A stretch of DNA of 10,661 bases from NCBI GenBank assembly GCA_002400675.1, contig NVQY01000060.1, positions 1,810-12,470 on the forward strand, given 5' to 3'. Position numbers and translations under genes: made by a program. Below are positions 6,901-10,661 of the stretch, piece by piece (position 1 is the first letter of the stretch; every line of letters starts with the position of its first letter). The notes beneath the pieces are model-generated. The model was not told the DNA's origin and did no database searches. It saw only the letters and a program-made list of their open reading frames with translations. Origin of the DNA: Paracoccaceae bacterium (GTDB lineage: Bacteria; Pseudomonadota; Alphaproteobacteria; Rhodobacterales; Rhodobacteraceae).

Positions 6901-7295
6901 GCACCGCGCAGCTATACCATCTGGACAACACCAACCCGGACGCGCCCCGCGCCCGCACCCTGCCCGAGGAAATCGCCCGCGTGGTGCACGCCCGCGCCGC
7001 CAACCCCGCGTGGATCGCCGGGATGCAGCGGCATGGCTTTCGCGGGGCCGCCGAAATCGCCGCGACGCTGGATCATATGGCCGCGTTTGCCCATCTCGCC
7101 GGGGTGGTCGCGCCGCATCTGTTCGACCTTTTCCACGATGCCACGCTGGGCGACGACAAGGTGTCGGCGTTCCTGCAAGAGACCAACCCGCAAGCGCATC
7201 AGGCCATGTCAGACCAGTTTCGCGCGCTATACGAGGCCGGGCTTTGGGACACACGGCGCAATTCGATCCGCGCGCACTTAGAGGGACAGACATGA
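3987..7295 (+). CDS. cobN: CobN, large subunit of aerobic cobaltochelatase
   Basis: The 1102-residue porphyrin-binding subunit of the ATP-dependent CobNST complex, which inserts Co(II) into hydrogenobyrinic acid a,c-diamide in the cytoplasm. It belongs to the CobN/magnesium-chelatase H family. Family signatures include LRLANLTALKHPLSVDTYVE near the N-terminus, IHIGAHGTLEWLPGKAVALS around H540, YPFIVNDPGEAAQAKRRIGA just after it, and WGSATMRTAGEEFA at about 781-794. It is shorter than Pseudomonas denitrificans CobN (about 1275), but all major blocks are present and the frame is intact. ATG 3987 has AGGA at 3976-3979, nine bases after the cobW stop. The stop overlaps the cobG start as ATGA. An 8-bp perfect palindrome lies within codons 54-60 (see the repeat entry). 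The partners CobS and CobT are not in the window. Confidence 0.96.
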   Translation: MHVVFRESHGLEETEIPQDLGQSPSDLVVLSFSDSDLGAFASGWHRASGGDGAAVGKIPTLRLANLTALKHPLSVDTYVEQTLSGAKGILIRLIGGMPYWSYGLQQVAALARDKGIALAVLAADGRPDSRLDKVSTLPISTLRRLAQLCDEGGTIAAQAALAQMALAAGLYAGPVAGSKVLPQYGVWVPDLGVIDAGKAFANRTAPRILITFYRAYLSAADLAPVEALFTEFRARGFDVAALFAPSLKTPDAAPWLAEKVRAMAPAAIVNATAFSGKGNGGASPLDGAGVPVFQVTLATSTHKAWDAAERGLSPADLAMHVVLPEVDGRISAGVASFKAPDQRDEVLQFSRHAHQPVADRITAIADRVCGWITLAATPEGDKIPALILSTYPGKDWQMAHAVGLDALASAEAICADLHGLGYDIPNGAPLAEALPEARISWPLDAYRAALATLPAPLQDDLGQTWGTPENDPACDDGAFHFTALRRGKALIALQPERGTPAQRDDEYHDLSRTPRHGYVAFYLWLRAQIGAHALIHIGAHGTLEWLPGKAVALSANCWPEALIGALPVIYPFIVNDPGEAAQAKRRIGAVTLGHIPPPLRTSDTPDRMARLETLLDEFSNADGLDPKRRDRLQGDIRAEAQALGVEDDLGLNRAASTAEAITRIDRFVCDIKESQFGDGLHVYGRVPPVAGSFDAAPSAMGERDGLRDALAGRRVDAGPSGSPYRGRADVLPTGRNLFTTDPRAVPTRAAYAQGVKLAEELVRRHLQEEGDYPSGLIVDLWGSATMRTAGEEFAMALHLLGVRPIWDAGSERVSGIEVLPISDLDRPRLDVTLRVSGLFRDVFPTLTTLFAQAVTTLAARDEAPDWNPFAGRDPGARVYGPAPGSYGLGMGDLAHTYDDTARAAAGRAWIDASAYALQGDDITRDGDGIAARVAQADSFVHLQDLAETDLLLAHDYATHEAGFAAAKAQSGGTAQLYHLDNTNPDAPRARTLPEEIARVVHARAANPAWIAGMQRHGFRGAAEIAATLDHMAAFAHLAGVVAPHLFDLFHDATLGDDKVSAFLQETNPQAHQAMSDQFRALYEAGLWDTRRNSIRAHLEGQT
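4148..4171. repeat. Perfect palindrome resembling a dispersed repeat, inside cobN
   Basis: GGTGGGTA (4148-4155) and TACCCACC (4159-4166) form a perfect 8-bp inverted repeat around AAA, followed by CTACG (4167-4171). This form, ending in CCCTACG, resembles short palindromic units that occur in many copies between genes in Rhodobacterales; that resemblance is from memory and was not searched. Here it is read in frame as VGKIPTLR, leading into the conserved cobN segment LRLANL. It is also notably richer in A/T at the centre than the surrounding coding sequence. Confidence 0.55.
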
Positions 7296-8422
7296 GCACG
7301 CCAATCATTCAGGGCCGCTGCCCCGGTGCCCACCGCCCGATGATGTCAGGGGATGGGTTGGTGGTGCGGGTGCGCCCGCGCCTTGCCCGCCTGACCCGCG
7401 CGCAAATCCTGGGCCTGTGCGCCGCCGCGCAGGAATTTGGCAGCGGCATGATCGACCTGACCAACCGCGCCAACCTGCAACTGCGGGGCGTGGCGCAATC
7501 CGCGCATGCACCGCTGTTGGTGGCGTTAGAGCGCCTTGATCTGCTGGACAAGGACCCGGCAACCGAGACCCGGCGCAACATCATCGTTTCGCCGTTCTAT
7601 CAGGAGGGCGATTTGACCGCCCGTCTGGCGACAGAGTTGACCGCGCGTCTGGCTGACCTGCCTGATTTGCCGCCCAAGTTCGGGTTTTGCGTGGATGCCG
7701 GCCCGGACCGCCTGTTGGCCGAAATCTCTGCCGATATCCGGCTGGAGCGGGGGCAGGACGGTGGGTTGATCCTGCGCGCTGATGGGGTCGAAACCGGGCG
7801 GAGTGTTGACGAGAACACTGCGATTGACCACCTGATCGCCCTCGCCGGGTGGTTTGCCGACACCATGTCGCCCGAGGCCCGCCGCATGGCGAGGGTGCTG
7901 CAAACCCGTGACCTGCCCGCGCAATGGACCGGCGTGCGACCTGTGGGTCAGGGCGCGGCGGCGCAGCCGGGACAGACTCCGCTGGGGGCGCTGATTGGCG
8001 CGCCCTTTGGACAGTTCCCGGCACAGGCGCTTGCCGACCTGATCACCGCTGGCAACGCCCGCGCGCTACGCGTGACCCCGTGGCGGCTGGCCTTGCTGGA
8101 GGGCGCGCAGCCCACCGTTGCCGCCGATTTTGTGACCAACCCACAAGACCCGATCCTGACCACCGACGCCTGCCCCGGCGCGCCATTCTGCCCGCAGGCG
8201 CAGGTGGAAACCCGCACGCTGGCGCGGCAGTTGGCACCGCACGTCACCGGATCGTTGCATGTGTCTGGCTGCGCCAAAAGCTGTGCGCGCATGGGGCCTG
8301 CAAGTGTCACTTTGGTCGGCAGAAACGGGCGATTTGACCTTGTAAAACAAGGCCGCGTGGGGGATGAGCCTGTGAAACGCGACCTGACGCCGCAAACCCT
8401 GTTACGCATGACGGATATTTGA
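7292..8422 (+). CDS. cobG: CobG, precorrin-3B synthase (oxygen-dependent)
   Basis: Converts precorrin-3A to precorrin-3B by O2-dependent C20 hydroxylation and gamma-lactone formation, the step that prepares ring contraction in the aerobic pathway. The 376-residue protein belongs to the nitrite/sulfite reductase-like family. It has NRANLQLRGV (about 58-67) in the ferredoxin-like half domain and a [4Fe-4S] motif CPGAPFC...CAKSC with C294, C300, C327 and C331. It is shorter than P. denitrificans CobG (about 459 residues) but both the cluster motif and the N-terminal GRCPGAHRPM segment are present. ATG 7292 follows GAGG (7281-7284) at good spacing and overlaps the cobN stop as ATGA; an open frame runs further upstream inside cobN but lacks family similarity. 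Its product is the substrate of CobJ. Related Rhodobacter capsulatus uses the unrelated CobZ for this step. Confidence 0.93.
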   Translation: MSTPIIQGRCPGAHRPMMSGDGLVVRVRPRLARLTRAQILGLCAAAQEFGSGMIDLTNRANLQLRGVAQSAHAPLLVALERLDLLDKDPATETRRNIIVSPFYQEGDLTARLATELTARLADLPDLPPKFGFCVDAGPDRLLAEISADIRLERGQDGGLILRADGVETGRSVDENTAIDHLIALAGWFADTMSPEARRMARVLQTRDLPAQWTGVRPVGQGAAAQPGQTPLGALIGAPFGQFPAQALADLITAGNARALRVTPWRLALLEGAQPTVAADFVTNPQDPILTTDACPGAPFCPQAQVETRTLARQLAPHVTGSLHVSGCAKSCARMGPASVTLVGRNGRFDLVKQGRVGDEPVKRDLTPQTLLRMTDI

Positions 8423-8426
8423 ACTG

Positions 8427-9056
8427 ATGGCTTATCAATACCAGACCGACGGGGCGGCGATCTATGCGCAATCCTTTGCCACCATCCGCGCCGAGGCCAA
8501 TCTGGCCCGGTTCCCGGCGGACGAAGAACCGCTGGCCGTGCGGATGATCCACGCCGCCGGCATGGTCGATCTGGCGCAATACCTGCATTTCTCGCAAGGG
8601 TTCGCCGCCGCTGCCCGCGCCGCATTGATCAACGGCGCGCCGATCCTGTGTGATGCGCATATGGTGTCCGAAGGCGTCACCCGCGCCCGTCTGCCCGCCG
8701 ACAATCAGGTGATCTGCACGCTGCGCGACGACCGGGTTCGACCTCTCGCGGCCGAAATGGGCACGACAAGATCGGCGGCCGCGCTGGAACTCTGGCGCCC
8801 CGATCTGGGCGGTGCAGTGGTCGCCATTGGCAATGCCCCCACGGCGCTGTTTCATTTGCTCAACATGCTCGAAGACCCGACCTGCCCGCGCCCCGCCGCG
8901 ATTATCGGCTGCCCTGTGGGGTTTGTTGGCGCGGTGGAAAGCAAGGATGCGCTGTGGGACGCGGCACCGGGTCCATGTTGCATCGTCAAGGGCCGTCTGG
9001 GCGGTAGCGCCATCACCGTCGCCGCCATCAATGCCATCGCGAGTCGCGCCGAATGA
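8427..9056 (+). CDS. cobH: CobH, precorrin-8X methylmutase
   Basis: Moves the C11 methyl group of precorrin-8X to C12, giving hydrogenobyrinic acid, the last step of corrin ring formation before amidation. The protein is 209 residues, the usual family size. The catalytic region RMIHAAGMVDLA holds His42, matching the active-site histidine (His43 in P. denitrificans CobH). Other family blocks are ALINGAPILCDAHMVSEGVTR, AIGNAPTALFHLL and PAAIIGCPVGFVGAVESKDAL. It begins four bases after the cobG stop with only a weak ribosome site, so translation probably depends on coupling to cobG. Its stop overlaps the cobI start as ATGA. Confidence 0.97.
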   Translation: MAYQYQTDGAAIYAQSFATIRAEANLARFPADEEPLAVRMIHAAGMVDLAQYLHFSQGFAAAARAALINGAPILCDAHMVSEGVTRARLPADNQVICTLRDDRVRPLAAEMGTTRSAAALELWRPDLGGAVVAIGNAPTALFHLLNMLEDPTCPRPAAIIGCPVGFVGAVESKDALWDAAPGPCCIVKGRLGGSAITVAAINAIASRAE

Positions 9057-9793
9057 ATGGCGGTACGAAAGCGGGCACCATTTACGGTGTCGGCCTTGGG
9101 CCGGGACAACCGGACCTGATGTCGGTACGCGCTGACCGACTGATCCGGGGCGCGCAGGATGTGGCGTTCTTTCGCAAGCCCGGACGGCAGGGGCATGCGC
9201 GCAAGACCGTGCAAGGCATGCTGCCCGAAAGCGCCGTGGAATTCGCCATGGAATACCCGGTCACCACCGAAATCCCGCTAAGCGATCCGCGCTATAACGC
9301 CCTGCTGGCGCAGTTTTATAGCGATTGCACCGCGCATCTGAAATCCCTGTCCGACAAGGGCCGCGATGTCGTGGTTCTATGCGAGGGAGACCCGTTCTTT
9401 TACGGTTCATTCATGCATCTTTATACCCGATTGAAAGACTTCGCGCCGGTGCAGGTGGTGCCGGGCATCACCGGCATGTCCGGGGCGTGGACCGCCACCG
9501 GGATACCGGTCACATGGGGCGACGATGTGCTGTGCGTTCTGGCCGGCACCCTGCCCGAGGACGACCTTGCCCGGCGCATGGGCGACGCCGATGCGCTGGT
9601 GGTGATGAAGATCGGCCGCAACATCGACAAGGTACGCCGCGCCCTGCGCCGGGCCGGGCTATATGATCGCGCGTGGCTGGTGGAATACGCCTGCATGGCC
9701 AATCAAAGCGTCACCCGGCTGGCCGACACAGGCGACGGGGTCGCCCCCTATTTCTCGATCATCATCGTCCATGGACAGGGCCGGCGCCCATGA
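9053..9793 (+). CDS. cobI: CobI, precorrin-2 C20-methyltransferase
   Basis: Uses S-adenosylmethionine to methylate C20 of precorrin-2, giving precorrin-3A, the first committed step toward corrins in this pathway. The 246-residue protein shows the tetrapyrrole methylase fold: GVGLGPGQPDLMSVRA (residues 12-27), the SAM-binding loop CEGDPFFYGS (110-119), and VPGITGMSGAWTATGIP (136-152). The FFRKPGRQG.AR stretch after the first motif and DPFFYGSFMHLY distinguish it from other pathway methyltransferases and fit the CobI/CbiL group. The start ATG overlaps the cobH stop, and the end overlaps cobJ by the same ATGA pattern. The ribosome site is weak, so coupling to cobH is likely. Confidence 0.96.
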   Translation: MNGGTKAGTIYGVGLGPGQPDLMSVRADRLIRGAQDVAFFRKPGRQGHARKTVQGMLPESAVEFAMEYPVTTEIPLSDPRYNALLAQFYSDCTAHLKSLSDKGRDVVVLCEGDPFFYGSFMHLYTRLKDFAPVQVVPGITGMSGAWTATGIPVTWGDDVLCVLAGTLPEDDLARRMGDADALVVMKIGRNIDKVRRALRRAGLYDRAWLVEYACMANQSVTRLADTGDGVAPYFSIIIVHGQGRRP

Positions 9794-10542
9794 GCGGTTG
9801 GTTGAAAATCGCCGGGCTTGGACCGGGCGACGACGGGCTGATCACGCCCGAAGTGACGCAAGCCCTGGCGCAGGCCAGCGATGTCATCGGCTACATCCCT
9901 TATGTGCGCAGGATTGCCCCGCGCGCCGGTCTGACCCTGCACGCGACCGATAACCGGGTGGAGCTGGAACGCGCGCGTCATGCGCTGGACCTGACCGCGC
10001 AAGGGCGGCAGGTGGTTGTGGTTTCCTCCGGCGATCCCGGCGTGTTTGCCATGGCCTCGGCGGTGTTCGAGGCGGTTGAACACGGGCCGCAGGGGTGGCG
10101 CGATCTGGACATATCGGTGCTGCCCGGCATTACCGCGATGCTGGCGGCGGCGGCACGGGCCGGGGCACCTTTGGGCCATGATTTCTGTGTGATCAACCTA
10201 AGTGATAACCTCAAACCATGGGCACTGATCGAAAAGCGCCTGCGGCTGGCCGCCGAGGCCGATTTTGCCATGGCGTTCTACAATCCGCGGTCAAAGGCAC
10301 GGCCAGAGGGGTTCGCCCGCACGCTGGATATCCTGCGCGCGACCTGCGGGCCGGATCGTGTGATCCTGTTTGCCCGCGCGGTCAGCAGCGGTGACGAATC
10401 CCTGCGCGTGACCACGCTGGAAAAGGCCACGCCAGAGATGGCGGATATGCGCACCATGGTGATTGTCGGCTCGTCCCTGACGCGGATGATTGAACGCAAG
10501 GGCGCGCCACTGGTCTACACGCCCAGATCGGTGCCCGCATGA
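9790..10542 (+). CDS. cobJ: CobJ, precorrin-3B C17-methyltransferase
   Basis: Methylates C17 of precorrin-3B with S-adenosylmethionine and drives ring contraction to precorrin-4, acting directly after CobG. The protein has 250 residues, normal for stand-alone CobJ, with no CbiG or other fusion domain. Tetrapyrrole methylase motifs are IAGLGPGDDGLITPEV (7-22), VSSGDPGVFAMAS (78-90) and LPGITAMLAAAARAGAPLGHDFCVINLSD (111-139). AFYNPRSKAR and IVGSS.T are family features near the end. ATG 9790 follows ACAGGG (9775-9780) and overlaps the cobI stop. The last 28 bases (10515-10542) also encode the end of cobK on the opposite strand. Confidence 0.97.
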   Translation: MSGWLKIAGLGPGDDGLITPEVTQALAQASDVIGYIPYVRRIAPRAGLTLHATDNRVELERARHALDLTAQGRQVVVVSSGDPGVFAMASAVFEAVEHGPQGWRDLDISVLPGITAMLAAAARAGAPLGHDFCVINLSDNLKPWALIEKRLRLAAEADFAMAFYNPRSKARPEGFARTLDILRATCGPDRVILFARAVSSGDESLRVTTLEKATPEMADMRTMVIVGSSLTRMIERKGAPLVYTPRSVPA

Positions 10543-10661
10543 GAAAGCCAGTCCAGAACCTGATCCACGCGGGTGAATTCCTGCCGTTCCGGCAGCTCCG
10601 GTCGGGCGATCATCAGCACCGGCAGACCCAGGTGGCGCGCCGCATCCAGCTTGGCCCGCGC
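10515..10661 (-). CDS. cobK: CobK, precorrin-6A reductase, C-terminal end only
   Basis: The last 48 codons of a minus-strand gene that continues beyond the right edge, ending with TAG at 10517-10515. The visible residues, ARAKLDAARHLGLPVLMIAR followed by a Pro-rich link and VDQVLDWLSH, match the C-terminus of precorrin-6A (6x) reductase, which reduces precorrin-6A to 6B with NADPH. Location beside cobJ strengthens the call. It is convergent with the operon and so must be transcribed from its own promoter outside the window, perhaps also B12-controlled. Only the C-terminal part of the NADPH-binding domain can be seen. Confidence 0.85.
   Translation of the reverse strand, partial: ARAKLDAARHLGLPVLMIARPELPERQEFTRVDQVLDWLSHAGTDLGV

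Noticed and set aside
7010..7291. Upstream extension of cobG to an ATG at 7010
   Set aside because: The added 94 residues overlap cobN in another frame and do not resemble CobG, while ATG 7292 has a good ribosome site and the family N-terminus.
1..10661. CRISPR array, insertion sequence, tRNA or phage genes
   Set aside because: No regularly spaced repeats, transposase-like proteins, cloverleaf sequences or phage proteins were recognised on reading both strands.

Overview
The window looks like a chromosomal segment of a GC-rich alphaproteobacterium, most likely a Rhodobacterales (Roseobacter/Rhodobacter-type) species. This is inferred from the strong G/C bias at third codon positions, the alphaproteobacterial form of the cobalamin riboswitch, and an oxygen-dependent cobalamin operon in the order cobW-cobN-cobG-cobH-cobI-cobJ. 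No rRNA, tRNA, transposase or CRISPR array is seen.

Left part (1-2152): a divergent pair. On the minus strand is a family III (CaiB/BaiF) CoA-transferase, cut by the left edge. On the plus strand is a LysR-type regulator. They share a 140-bp AT-richer intergenic region that should hold both promoters and the regulator's binding site. The transferase has the GDDTR.WGPPF signature of the glutarate/C5-dicarboxylate group, so the pair resembles the gcdG/gcdR glutarate catabolism arrangement.

Middle (2153-2515): no convincing protein gene. It holds a candidate promoter directly behind the lysR stop, a class-I cobalamin (adenosylcobalamin) riboswitch with a textbook B12 box at 2387-2402, and a short expression platform with hairpins near the first start codon.

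Right part (2516-10542): a tightly packed seven-gene plus-strand operon for aerobic cobalamin synthesis: a DUF1636 Cys-rich metal-binding protein, cobW (cobalt-handling GTPase), cobN (large cobaltochelatase subunit), cobG (precorrin-3B synthase), cobH (precorrin-8X methylmutase), cobI (precorrin-2 C20-methyltransferase) and cobJ (precorrin-3B C17-methyltransferase). Three junctions are ATGA stop/start overlaps, which suggests translational coupling. CobI, CobG and CobJ act consecutively (precorrin-2 to precorrin-4). CobH makes hydrogenobyrinate later, and CobN with CobS/CobT (not in the window) inserts cobalt, with CobW presumably helping to supply it. When coenzyme B12 is plentiful the riboswitch should shut the operon down.

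Right edge: the end of cobK (precorrin-6A reductase) on the minus strand, whose last codons overlap the end of cobJ by 28 bp. The most unusual items are a perfect palindrome resembling a dispersed intergenic repeat inside the cobN coding sequence, the riboswitch/start-site architecture before the DUF1636 gene, and the DUF1636 protein itself as an uncharacterised member of the B12 pathway. I see no wholly new multi-gene system; most of the window is a recognisable B12 locus.
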